A stretch of 64,000 nucleotides of DNA from positions 104,258 through 168,257 of the forward strand of contig NZ_JADEWO010000008.1 in assembly GCF_015207605.1 (NCBI RefSeq), in the 5' to 3' direction. The stretch is from Oculatella sp. LEGE 06141. Its GTDB lineage: Bacteria > Cyanobacteriota > Cyanobacteriia > Elainellales > Elainellaceae. The notes under the pieces were generated by a model. It worked only from the letters and a program-made list of their open reading frames with translations. It was not told where the DNA came from and did no database searches. Positions 28,015 through 36,649 of the stretch are shown here, one piece after another (positions within the stretch are counted from its first letter, which is position 1; every line of letters begins with the position of its first letter). The position numbers were made by a program, and so were the translations under genes.

Positions 28015-29496
28015 ATGGATTTTGTGATTACGCTCAACCGTGCTGCGGCAACGCCATTACATCGACAGCTTTATGAAGAACTGCGGCAGGCGATTCTCAA
28101 TGGACGACTGTTGCCGCAGCAGCGGTTGCCATCCACGCGATCGCTAGCCACCTCATTAGCCGTCTCCCGTACCACCGTCACCCAGGGATATGACCAACTG
28201 CTGAGCGAGGGATACTTAGAAACCGTTGTCGGTTCAGGCACATTTGTTTGCGCTCGCCTGCCAGATGATTTGCTGCCCACGGCTCCAGTTCTGTCATCAC
28301 CTGCCATCGCTGATTCATCGCCTCCACTCTCTGCCTACGGGTTGGGGCTGGCAGATATCGAACTTCCAGGAGCCACAGAGCCAACTGCTGCGATTAATTT
28401 TCGCTATGGCCGACCTGCCCTCGATCGCTTTCCGATTAAACTATGGCGCAAGTTACTGTCTCGTCACTGTCGTGCTGAACTGGACTGGTTAGACTATGCC
28501 ACTGACCCGCTAGACGATCGACGGCTACGAGAGGCGATCGCTCGTTATCTGGCTAAAGCCCGAGCGATTCAGTGCACAGCAGAACAGGTCATGATTACAA
28601 ACGGCACCCAACAATCGCTCGATCTCATTACGCGGCTGTTTATTAATGTGGGAGAGGCGATCGCCCTGGAGGAACCGAGCTATTTGGGCGCAAGGCGGAC
28701 GTTTTTGGCCAACGGGGCGCGGCTGGTTCCAATCCCGGTCGATACGGCTGGGCTGGCTGTGGATCAACTCACCGTCCATGCATCAGCCCCAATCAAACTC
28801 GTCTATGTCACACCGTCGCATCAGTTTCCCACAGGCGCTATATTGTCGTTGCCGCGTCGGCTTGAACTGCTGGCCTGGGCACAGCAGGCCAGGGCGCTCA
28901 TTATTGAAGACGATTACGACAGTGAATATCGCTACGGTAGCCAGCCCATTCCAGCATTGCAAGGATTAGACCGCAACCATACTGTCCTTTATATCGGCAC
29001 CTTTTCAAAGGTATTGTTTCCGTCATTGCGAATGGGTTATTTAGTCCTGCCCGATCGTTTAGTTTCAACGTTTGCCCGCGCTAAGTGGCTGAGCGATCGC
29101 CAATTGCCGCTATTAGAACAAGCCGTTCTCGCCGATTTTATTGATGAAGGGCATCTAGAGCGACATATCCGGCAAATGAGACTGCACTACGATCAGCGAC
29201 GGCAAACATTAGTCCGTGCTTTAACCCAGCAGTTTGGTCAGCAGGTCACCATCCTGGGAGAAAATGCTGGCATTCATTTAATGGTACGGCTGCACAGCCC
29301 CTTGAGCGATGCGGAAATTTTGCAGCGAGCGGCTGCGGTCAACGTTGGCATGATGAGCGCTCAGCCTCACTATTTATTAACCAAGCCGCCAGGTGAATTC
29401 ATTTTTGGCTACGGAGAACTCAGCGATCGCCAGATTCAAGACGGCATTATCCGTTTAGCAACAGCGCTTCATCCCAAATCCAGGCTAGAAAATTAG
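28015..29496 (+). CDS. MocR-family regulator (GntR helix-turn-helix fused to aminotransferase domain)
   Basis: The 493-residue protein has a GntR-type winged helix (about 10-80, LPSTRSLATSLAVSRTTVTQ). A fold-type I aminotransferase domain follows (about 120-485), including IIEDDYDSEYRY and the PLP-binding Lys in IGTFSKVLFPSLRMGYLV. It has the normal MocR length. Members sense PLP or PLP adducts and control neighbouring genes. It is divergent from the PNPOx-like gene, which is its most likely target besides itself. Confidence 0.93.
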   Translation: MDFVITLNRAAATPLHRQLYEELRQAILNGRLLPQQRLPSTRSLATSLAVSRTTVTQGYDQLLSEGYLETVVGSGTFVCARLPDDLLPTAPVLSSPAIADSSPPLSAYGLGLADIELPGATEPTAAINFRYGRPALDRFPIKLWRKLLSRHCRAELDWLDYATDPLDDRRLREAIARYLAKARAIQCTAEQVMITNGTQQSLDLITRLFINVGEAIALEEPSYLGARRTFLANGARLVPIPVDTAGLAVDQLTVHASAPIKLVYVTPSHQFPTGAILSLPRRLELLAWAQQARALIIEDDYDSEYRYGSQPIPALQGLDRNHTVLYIGTFSKVLFPSLRMGYLVLPDRLVSTFARAKWLSDRQLPLLEQAVLADFIDEGHLERHIRQMRLHYDQRRQTLVRALTQQFGQQVTILGENAGIHLMVRLHSPLSDAEILQRAAAVNVGMMSAQPHYLLTKPPGEFIFGYGELSDRQIQDGIIRLATALHPKSRLEN

Positions 29497-29856
29497 CGCT
29501 CTGGGAACCAGTTGGATGACTGAGATTTCACTTCATCCGTTGCATGTCCACCGTCACCCGCACCATACAGTAACGTCGGATACCGAAAGGTGTTGTAGCT
29601 TGATTTATTCCGTAGGATCACTGGCAATTTGAACTACATGCCTTACTGAACAAGCTGTTGTAAGTGGTATCACTCTTGGAGTTGAAGCCTTGAATACACT
29701 GGAACTTTATAAAAGGTTGAACTAGTTCAAAGATTAGGCAAACACACGCAATTTCACTACCCACCTCTAGGAGTTGCCCCGTATATTTGCAGAAGAACAA
29801 CGGATTCAACCCAACACCTGAGATTGACTTACCTGTAGAGGAGTAAACGGCGAGCT
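29497..29856. other. Leader region of the sugar transferase gene
   Basis: About 360 bases without a recognisable gene separate the MocR-type gene and the sugar transferase. The region probably holds the promoter of the latter. AGGAG at about 29839 lies 13 bases before the GTG start. No repeat was recognised. Confidence 0.35.
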
Positions 29857-30561
29857 GTGATTACCACTTCCAATTTCCCAAATCTCTCTGTCTCGACTGC
29901 CCAGTCTATGACATTTATCCCAGAAATTGCTGCACCTGCACCTGCACAGGAAGTGCATCCATCTGTCACCAGCAAAGCAAAGCGTTTAATCGACATCGCA
30001 GGTTCGCTGGTTGGTCTAGCGATTACCGCCTTGATTTTTGTACCGCTGGCGATCGCCATTCAACTAGATAACCCTGGTCCAATTCTCTACAGCCAAGTTC
30101 GCTGCGGACAAAACGGTCGCACGTTCCGAATTTGGAAATTCCGCTCAATGGTGGTTGATGCTGACCGCCTGAAGCATCTGGTGCATAACGAAGCCAAGGG
30201 CAGCATCTTCAAGAACCGCAACGATCCAAGAATTACAAAAGTGGGCCGCTTCTTGCGCCGCACCAGCCTGGACGAGTTACCTCAGTTTTGGAATGTACTC
30301 CAGGGTGATATGAGCCTGGTTGGGACTCGTCCTCCTACTGTTGACGAAGTGATGAAGTACGAGCGCCACCATTTCCAGCGTCTCCTTGTGAAACCTGGCA
30401 TCACCGGCGAATGGCAGGCAAACGGTCGCTCTGAAGTAGAAGACTTCGAAGATATCGTCAAGATGGATGTGGCTTACCAACACAAATGGTCTGTAACTTA
30501 CGACATCATCCTAATCTTGAGAACGATTAAAGCGGTTTTTGGCAAGAGCGGAGCCTACTAA
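29857..30561 (+). CDS. Polyprenyl-phosphate sugar-1-phosphate transferase (bacterial sugar transferase)
   Basis: The 234-residue protein has an N-terminal soluble stretch, one membrane segment (about 47-70, AGSLVGLAITALIFVPLAIA) and the catalytic domain of initiating sugar transferases: NPGPILYSQVRCGQNGR, FRIWKFRSM, RITKVGRFLRRTSLDELPQ, NVLQGDMSLVGTRPP and KPGITGEWQ. Such enzymes transfer a hexose-1-phosphate to undecaprenyl phosphate and so start exopolysaccharide or glycan synthesis. GTG 29857 is used; an in-frame ATG at 29908 is possible. No other polysaccharide genes are adjacent, so it is an isolated copy, as often in cyanobacteria. Confidence 0.94.
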   Translation: MITTSNFPNLSVSTAQSMTFIPEIAAPAPAQEVHPSVTSKAKRLIDIAGSLVGLAITALIFVPLAIAIQLDNPGPILYSQVRCGQNGRTFRIWKFRSMVVDADRLKHLVHNEAKGSIFKNRNDPRITKVGRFLRRTSLDELPQFWNVLQGDMSLVGTRPPTVDEVMKYERHHFQRLLVKPGITGEWQANGRSEVEDFEDIVKMDVAYQHKWSVTYDIILILRTIKAVFGKSGAY

Positions 30562-30590
30562 TAAAGTTTGGTTGGGGTAAAGTGCCTAGT

Positions 30591-30618
30591 GGCGCGTCCT
30601 GTAATGGGGCGCGCCTTT
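30591..30618 (+). terminator. Hairpin terminator of the sugar transferase gene
   Basis: GGCGCGTCC (30591-30599) pairs with GGGGCGCGCC (30606-30615) around a six-base loop, followed by TTT. It lies 30 bases beyond the stop codon. The stem is strong and GC-rich, but the T-run is short. Confidence 0.5.
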
Positions 30619-30826
30619 AATCATTTGTGCCTCATCTTCAGTTGTTTTTGGGAGGTTGCCGCACGAAAAGAAGTAGGGTCAATCTATGATGTAAAGTCTA
30701 ATACTCAAAAGCTCATGCGTACCTCGCCCGAAGATATATAGAAAAATTCTAGCGATCCACCCAGCCGAGAGTTGATAGTGATATTGCAACGGTTATCGGC
30801 GGCGGGTAATGGGGCAACGTTACAAA

Positions 30827-33800
30827 TTAAACGCGATCGCCCCCATCACCTTTGCCAATAGGCAACGTAAAGTAAAATGTACTGCCTTCCTCTAACGTAC
30901 TCTCAACCCAAATGTGTCCTCCATGCTGTTGCACAATATTGCGGCAGATCGCCAAGCCTAAACCAGTGCCGTCCTGATTACGAGAGTCGGAGGCATCGAC
31001 TTGCTGAAAGCGTTCAAAGATAGTTTCCAGTTTGTCGGTTGGAATGCCTCGTCCCTGGTCTTTGACCTGCAATAAAACATGATCTTTTTGATGAGTTGCC
31101 GATAGCCAAACGGTTGTACCTTGAAGCGAAAACTTAATCGCATTACTCAACAGATTAGTAATGGTTTGAATGATGCGATCGCTATCTGCCCATACTTCAA
31201 TTGCTAAAGGCATTACAGATAGGGTCACGCCAAACTTTTCTGCCATTGCCTGCATTACATTTGCGGCGTTCGTCATCAAATTAGCAACATTGCAGGTATG
31301 TTTGTCCATCGTGACTTTGCCTGATTCAATGCGTTCGACGTCCAGAACGTCATTGAGCAATCGAATCAGCCGCTCGGTGCTATCAACCGCGATTTCCAGC
31401 AAGCGTTTTCCAGTTTCGGGTTCGGCCTCCAGTAATCCGCTCGCCAGCATTCCCAGTGAACCGTGAATCGAAGTTAAAGGCGTACGGAGTTCATGGCTGA
31501 CGATGGATATAAATTCATCTTTCATCCGTTCAATTACTTTGCGATCGCTCGTGTCTCGTAAGATCACCGTAAAGATTGTTTCTCCTCTCAATTGCAGCTT
31601 AGAAATCGAGGCTTCCGCCGGGAACTCTTCCCCATTTTTGCGGCGAGCAAAGATTTCTCGGCGTTCCCCCATACGGCGCGCTTCACTAGACGATTGACCA
31701 AAGTCATTCACATGTTTCCGATGCACGTCTGCAAAGCGTCTCGGCAACAGCAAATCCAGCGGTTGACCGATCGCCTCCTGTGCGGTGTAGCCAAAAATCT
31801 TTTCTGCTCCTTGATTGAATAGAGTGATCTGTTGCTTTCTATCCACCGAAATTACGGCATCATCAGCAATATCGAGAATGCTGGAAAAGCGTACCTGCGA
31901 TATTCTCAGCGCTTCTTCAATTTGCTTACGCTCGTTAAGTTCAGAGCGTAACTGCTGATTGACATTGACCAATTCAGCCGTTCGTTCTGCCACCCGAATT
32001 TCCAGTTCATCTTTTACTTTTCGTAAGGTCGCTTCGGCTTTCTTTCGCTCTGCCACTTCAGTTTGATGCAGCGTGGCGACATTCTTCAGCAGTTTAATGC
32101 GCTCTAGGCGATTGATGATGCGAGTTATCAGTTCTGGACCCACGATCGGCTTGCTGATAAAGTCATCAGCACCCGCCGCAAACACCTGATTAACGGTATG
32201 AGCATCGGTGTAAGCCGTTAAAACAACAATGGGTAAACCGCTCCAGCGCACATCATTACGCACCACCTGACATAGCTCAATGCCGTTGATATCAGGCATT
32301 TTGACGTCTAAAATTAATAGGTCTGGTGCAGCGGCTTCCAGCGTTTCCCAAAACTGATTGGCGTTGCTGAGCGTGGTGACGTGAAGCCCCCAGGGTTGTA
32401 GTAACGTTCTCACCGTTGATAACAATTGAGAATCGTCGTCTACTACCATCACTCTGGCATTTACCGGATCGGTTTGATGCAGAATGCGAGTTACCTCTTT
32501 GAGCACTTGAGTTGCAGGCAGCGGTTTTTGTAGAAATGCTCGTCCACCTAAACGGGCAGCCTCCAAACGATGCTGTAAATCTTCCTTGGATGTGAACACC
32601 AGCATCGGCAAGGAAGGAGTTTGCTGCAATTCAGCGAACAGATTGAAACGGTCTGTTGTGTGTTGAGAAACTGTTAGATCCAGCAGAATAACGTTTGGTT
32701 GTTCCTGCTGAATCAACTGTTTAGCGATCGCCAAATCCACGGCTAACTCGGCTCTAAGCCCCCAATTTGAGGCTTCAGCCTTAATGGATTCAGCCGTTGT
32801 GCGATCGCAATCAATAATTAACAGCAACGGAAGTTTTTCTGGTTGAGCAGGCAATTGCTCCTGTGTTTCAGACCCTGCGATCGCCTGTCGCAAGCTTACG
32901 ATAAGCTGTTGCAACTGATGAATCTGGTTAGACTTCAAGCGATTGCTGGACAGAAATTGCTGTTCAAGCGATCGAGCCAATTGGGAAGCCTGTTCAAAGC
33001 CAAACGTTCCTAGAGAACCCGCTAACGTGTGTGCCTCTTGCTCTGCCTGCTGCCGCAACTCATGGCTTAGCGTTTGGTGGCTCAATGCCGTAACCGCCTG
33101 CTCCAACACAGCGATCTGTTCATGAACTCTGGGTTGAAATCGTTGCCACACCTCGGCGATCGCTGCCCAAGTTTGCTGCCCAACCTCTTCGGCACTCACA
33201 TCAGCAGATTCAGATGACGAGTGCTCCAAGGATTGTTTCTGGCCTGTCTGTTTCTCTTCTGTCCTTTGCCTTCTGTCTTCCGCCTTCTCCAACGGTTTAA
33301 GCCGATAGCCAATGCCATAGACCGTTTCAATTAAATTAGTTGGAGCACCGGCAGTTTTGAGCTTCTGGCGCAATCCTTTGATATGCGTTCTCACCGCCTC
33401 ATCACTGGGGATATCCTCAAACGACCAGAGGTTTTCCAGGATGGCCCCACAGCTAAATACCCGCTGATGGTTTCGTAAAAACAGTTCCAGTAGGGCATAT
33501 TCTTTAGCCGTCAATGCCAGAAGCCGCGTTGCGTAGGTTACTTCGCAACTCCTTGGGTCAAGGCGTAAGTCGCCCCATTCCAGCACCGATTGAACTGTTG
33601 CCTGATTGCGGCGCAAAAGTGCCCGAATTCGAGCGGCTAACTCCTCTGGATCGAAGGGTTTCACAACATAATCATCGGCACCTGCATCTAGTCCGATCGC
33701 TTTGTCGTGGCTACTGTCACGAGCGGTCAGCAGTAGAATGGGCATCTGATACCCGTACGATCGCAACCGTTGACAGAGGCTAATGCCATCCAGCTTAGGC

Positions 33801-33961
33801 AGGGTCACATCCAGCAGAATTAAATCGTAAGCAAACGTCTCTGCCAGTGCCCATGCTGCCTCTCCATCCGGGGCAACCTCAACGGTATAGTTTTGATGGC
33901 TTAACGTGGCAATCAGTGCTTCAGCAGTCAATCCATCGTCTTCTACGACTAGAATCTTCAT
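30827..33961 (-). CDS. Single-chain phosphorelay: DNA-binding response regulator fused to Hpt, two receivers, PAS and histidine kinase
   Basis: The 1044-residue protein starts as a complete OmpR-type regulator: receiver 1 (1-120, LVVEDD, LILLDVTLP, VKPFD) and Trans_reg_C (about 128-222). After a charged linker (KAEDRRQRTEEKQ) comes an Hpt domain (about 260-355, His in AHTLAGSLGTFGF). Receiver 2 follows (about 377-495; LIIDCD, ILLDLTVS), then receiver 3 (about 502-622; VVDDDS, LILDVKMPD), a coiled coil, PAS (about 690-805), HisKA with HELRTPL (about 823) and HATPase_c (about 925-1035). All phosphotransfer sites are present, so one polypeptide could carry the signal from kinase to DNA. No membrane segment is seen. 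The gene stands alone, with repeat copy 3 just upstream. Confidence 0.95.
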   Translation of the reverse strand: MKILVVEDDGLTAEALIATLSHQNYTVEVAPDGEAAWALAETFAYDLILLDVTLPKLDGISLCQRLRSYGYQMPILLLTARDSSHDKAIGLDAGADDYVVKPFDPEELAARIRALLRRNQATVQSVLEWGDLRLDPRSCEVTYATRLLALTAKEYALLELFLRNHQRVFSCGAILENLWSFEDIPSDEAVRTHIKGLRQKLKTAGAPTNLIETVYGIGYRLKPLEKAEDRRQRTEEKQTGQKQSLEHSSSESADVSAEEVGQQTWAAIAEVWQRFQPRVHEQIAVLEQAVTALSHQTLSHELRQQAEQEAHTLAGSLGTFGFEQASQLARSLEQQFLSSNRLKSNQIHQLQQLIVSLRQAIAGSETQEQLPAQPEKLPLLLIIDCDRTTAESIKAEASNWGLRAELAVDLAIAKQLIQQEQPNVILLDLTVSQHTTDRFNLFAELQQTPSLPMLVFTSKEDLQHRLEAARLGGRAFLQKPLPATQVLKEVTRILHQTDPVNARVMVVDDDSQLLSTVRTLLQPWGLHVTTLSNANQFWETLEAAAPDLLILDVKMPDINGIELCQVVRNDVRWSGLPIVVLTAYTDAHTVNQVFAAGADDFISKPIVGPELITRIINRLERIKLLKNVATLHQTEVAERKKAEATLRKVKDELEIRVAERTAELVNVNQQLRSELNERKQIEEALRISQVRFSSILDIADDAVISVDRKQQITLFNQGAEKIFGYTAQEAIGQPLDLLLPRRFADVHRKHVNDFGQSSSEARRMGERREIFARRKNGEEFPAEASISKLQLRGETIFTVILRDTSDRKVIERMKDEFISIVSHELRTPLTSIHGSLGMLASGLLEAEPETGKRLLEIAVDSTERLIRLLNDVLDVERIESGKVTMDKHTCNVANLMTNAANVMQAMAEKFGVTLSVMPLAIEVWADSDRIIQTITNLLSNAIKFSLQGTTVWLSATHQKDHVLLQVKDQGRGIPTDKLETIFERFQQVDASDSRNQDGTGLGLAICRNIVQQHGGHIWVESTLEEGSTFYFTLPIGKGDGGDRV

Positions 33962-33999
33962 TGTTACTGGCTTACAGCAATCTCAGGCTTACAGCAATC

Positions 34000-34096
34000 T
34001 TACAGCAGTTCTCAACCGAGTCAGCCACAGTCTCGCCAAGATAGATGTGGGGTGTATGGTTTGAGGCGTGGTGAATGCAAATAAAAATGGCTGTAT
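34000..34096 (+). repeat. Dispersed intergenic repeat, copy 3
   Basis: This copy runs from TTACAGCAGTTCTCAACCGA to ATGGCTGTAT and is very similar to copy 4. Immediately before it the word CTTACAGCAATCT is repeated in near-tandem (33971 and 33988), as if the left end had been iterated. It lies between the start of the phosphorelay gene and the SnoaL-like gene. Confidence 0.75.
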
Positions 34097-34176
34097 TATG
34101 ACTCTTGAGTATAAAGTGGTAAGTTTCAATGCTGGATTGCTTTCAGCTTCCTGTGGCAGTGCTGCTGGTTTCATCC

Positions 34177-34530
34177 TCAACTCCGGTTTTTGATGACGAA
34201 AGCCCTTAATTCGACCATCTTACCGCCGCGAAAGCGCCAGACATCGCAGTACGAGTAATGAGCCGCCTTCCCGTCTTCGTCCTTCATGGTTATATCGCCA
34301 ACTGCCGTGACGAAATCACCTTCAGCGATTAAGTGAGTAACCACAAACGTTGGTGGCTCTACGTAGGTCGTTGCCATCCACTGGCGAACGGCTGCTTTTC
34401 CGTTCAGGGTTCTGTCACCTACAAATGTCCAGTGCGTGTCGTCGGCGCAGAATGACAAGAATCCTTCGTAGTTGCCTTGGGCGATCGCCGCGTTTGCCGC
34501 TTCTAAGACGGTTTTATTGTTCTCTGACAT
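34177..34530 (-). CDS. SnoaL-like / NTF2-fold protein
   Basis: The 117-residue protein has the cone-shaped alpha+beta pattern of SnoaL/ketosteroid-isomerase-like proteins: TVLEAANAAIAQGNYEGFLSFCADDTHWTFVGD, then RTLNGKAAVRQWM, VVTHLIAEGDFVTAVG, and the terminal strand pair YSYCDVWRFRGGKMVELRAFV. GGGGAGAGATTCAG precedes the ATG. These proteins bind small hydrophobic molecules; catalytic role is unclear here. It is the first gene of the 34-48 kb accessory region. Confidence 0.9.
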   Translation of the reverse strand: MSENNKTVLEAANAAIAQGNYEGFLSFCADDTHWTFVGDRTLNGKAAVRQWMATTYVEPPTFVVTHLIAEGDFVTAVGDITMKDEDGKAAHYSYCDVWRFRGGKMVELRAFVIKNRS

Positions 34531-34672
34531 CTGAATCTCTCCCCTGGTTAATTCGTAAACCGCTTCTTCTCAACCATTTCGCGGGTATTACCAGTTCATA
34601 GTCGATCCGCCTGTAAAGATCGCAGATCCGCCGCAGATAAGTGCTGAAATCTGCTGGATTTTGCTATCTCAA

Positions 34673-35191
34673 TTATTCACTTTCATCGTAGAATTGCCCT
34701 TCGTCAACTGCCGATGCAATACTTGCCTCGCCCTCAACGTTCAGCCGATCGCGTGCTGAGAACATCGCTCCGCGTGCCGCTTTGACCGGAGCAAAACGAA
34801 GAAAGCCGACTGACGTTTTCATGTCGTCATAGACCGCTTCCATCCCTCCGCGCATGAAATATGTTTCATGCCAAAAACCCGTGCCGCCTGAATCCCGCAA
34901 AAAATCCAGCCACCATTGCTTGTGCGGATCACTACGTGCCCAGGCTTCTAAAGTCTCAAAATCACGCCAGTACTGTCGCATACCAACGTGCGGCGGAAAC
35001 AGCGAAAACAAAATAGTTTCGTGTAACAACAAGCCGTCAGGCTGCGCTTCAACAGATTTGGCAATTTTAGGTCCAAAACCAAGCAATGTTTTCAGTCCTG
35101 TTAAGATATTGACCCGCATACCAAGATAAATGACAACCAAATCGGGATATGCAGAAAGGTCAACGGTACGACGCTCGACTTTATCTTTCAT
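34673..35191 (-). CDS. DUF4188-type protein
   Basis: The 172-residue protein resembles the DUF4188 family: VVIYLGMRVN near the start, LLLHETILFS, PPHVGMRQYWRDFETLEAWARSDPH, and GTGFWHETYFMRGGMEAVYDD. Family members have a ferredoxin-like dimeric alpha/beta barrel look and are often annotated as monooxygenase- or dehydratase-like, without a proven reaction. AAAGGAGCAAG gives a good ribosome binding site before the ATG. It is co-directional with the SnoaL-like gene 142 bases downstream. Confidence 0.85.
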   Translation of the reverse strand: MKDKVERRTVDLSAYPDLVVIYLGMRVNILTGLKTLLGFGPKIAKSVEAQPDGLLLHETILFSLFPPHVGMRQYWRDFETLEAWARSDPHKQWWLDFLRDSGGTGFWHETYFMRGGMEAVYDDMKTSVGFLRFAPVKAARGAMFSARDRLNVEGEASIASAVDEGQFYDESE

Positions 35192-35253
35192 CTTGCTCCT
35201 TTACCCGGTTTATCATTGTGCACCTCTAAATGTTACATGGGCGATCGCACGGC

Positions 35254-35350
35254 TTACAGCAGTTCTCAACCGAGTCAGCCACAGTCTCGCCAAGAGGGGT
35301 GTGGGGTGTAGAGTTTGAGACGTGGTGAATGCAAATGAAAATGGCTGTAA
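35254..35350 (+). repeat. Dispersed intergenic repeat, copy 4
   Basis: This 97-bp copy runs from TTACAGC to GCTGTAA with perfect 7-bp terminal inverted repeats and is the closest relative of copy 3. It is followed at 35371-35416 by a second shared sequence and at 35420 by an AraC gene fragment, the same order as at 34.0-34.15 kb. Confidence 0.75.
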
Positions 35351-35419
35351 ATCAGCAGACAACTAGCTAATTTGAGTGGAGTAGTTTCAACACTGGACTT
35401 CTTTCAAATTCCTGGGCTG

Positions 35420-35521
35420 TTAGCGAATCTGCTTTGGTTTCATTCCAGTGAGGCGTTTGAACTAGTGCGTCAGATGGCTTTGACTGGAGAAGCCGACTTG
35501 TAGAGCAGCGTCTGCGATCGC
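35420..35521 (-). pseudogene. Fragment of an AraC regulator 3' end
   Basis: Read on the minus strand this encodes AIADAALQVGFSSQSHLTH, an in-frame TAG, then FKRLTGMKPKQIR and a stop. That is the last 33 residues of an AraC helix-turn-helix like the one in the gene at 41624-42517. Homology stops abruptly at GCGATCGC (35514-35521): before that point the parent reads GCCAAATCCG in plus orientation, whereas here the sequence is unrelated. It is a non-coding relic. Confidence 0.8.
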
Positions 35522-35640
35522 TAATGATTAATCTACTCCTTTCGAAAGATAGGAAAGGTTCTGCTAATCAAACTTAATGTGGTATTTGGTTTCTCAGAAG
35601 TCGGAAAAAGAAAACATGATAAAAAACAGGAAATCACGAC

Positions 35641-36621
35641 ATGCTGAACCGCTGGAGGCATATTGCACCTGCGATCGGACTGTTCTTTCTCTCACCTTGG
35701 ATTGGGGAATTTCTGCTGGGTAATTTATCAATCGATGCCCTGCTCAGCGGGCTATTTGCTGCGCCACTATACGGCGGTGGGGCACTTTTGATCCGCGAAG
35801 TGACTCGTCGTACGAAGCGGGGTTGGGCAACGATGATCTTACTTGGATTGGCATATGCTGTGGTGGAAGAAGGACTCGTTACCCAAAGCCTATTTAACCC
35901 CTCGTTTGTCGGCTTGAATCTGCTAGATGTTGCCTACATTCCAGTAATCGGGATGGGAGCCTGGTGGACGCTGTATGTCCTAACTTTACACACAGTTTGG
36001 AGTACCAGTGTAGTGATCGCATTGGTAGAAGCATTAGTGCCCAACCGAAGAACTACACCCTGGTTAGGCAAAGCTGGTTTAGCTATCACAACTATTCTGT
36101 TTATCTTTGGTGCAGCAATCATTTTCTTTGGTATTTATTCTCAGGAAGGTTTTCTAGCCTCTCCCCCTCAGTTGATTGGAACCCTGGTCACGATCGCAGC
36201 ACTAATTGCTTTTGCCTTTAAAGTACGTCAATCGCCGCGATCGCAGACCACAACCAAAGCACCTATTCCGAGGGTTGTAGGTTTTGTTTCGTTGCTTGCG
36301 TCAAGTTTATTCATGGCACTAAGTCTGGTTATTGATGTTGTAGCGGGCTGGGTGATTGTCGGTGTTTACCTTGCACTCTACGTCCTGATGACCAAACTCC
36401 TTTTCAAGTGGTTGCAATCGGCAGGGTGGGGAGATGCTCATCGACTAGCGCTCGCAGGAGGGGCACTGTTGACCTATGCGTGGTATGGGTTTCCTCAACC
36501 TCCAACTGCTGATTCCAGTGGCATCGTTGATCTGATCGGCAACGGAATCTTCGCGATCGGAGCGATCGCTCTGCTGGCGATCGCTCATCATAGTGTTCGA
36601 CAAGCTTCTCAGAACGCCTGA
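35641..36621 (+). CDS. Polytopic membrane protein of unknown function
   Basis: This 326-residue protein has about eight to nine hydrophobic segments, starting with APAIGLFFLSPWIGEFLL. A cytoplasmic-looking loop carries IREVTRRTKRGW, followed by a conserved-looking segment YAVVEEGLVTQSLFNP and later THTVWST-like residues (LHTVWSTSV). The EE pair inside a membrane region and a later His faintly recall CPBP intramembrane proteases, but the canonical EExxxR motif is not seen. I do not assign a function. It stands alone between the AraC fragment and the SDR::AraC chimera, on the opposite strand. Confidence 0.85.
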   Translation: MLNRWRHIAPAIGLFFLSPWIGEFLLGNLSIDALLSGLFAAPLYGGGALLIREVTRRTKRGWATMILLGLAYAVVEEGLVTQSLFNPSFVGLNLLDVAYIPVIGMGAWWTLYVLTLHTVWSTSVVIALVEALVPNRRTTPWLGKAGLAITTILFIFGAAIIFFGIYSQEGFLASPPQLIGTLVTIAALIAFAFKVRQSPRSQTTTKAPIPRVVGFVSLLASSLFMALSLVIDVVAGWVIVGVYLALYVLMTKLLFKWLQSAGWGDAHRLALAGGALLTYAWYGFPQPPTADSSGIVDLIGNGIFAIGAIALLAIAHHSVRQASQNA

Positions 36622-36649
36622 CTTTTTCAAAGCGTCAGATTTTGAAGTG

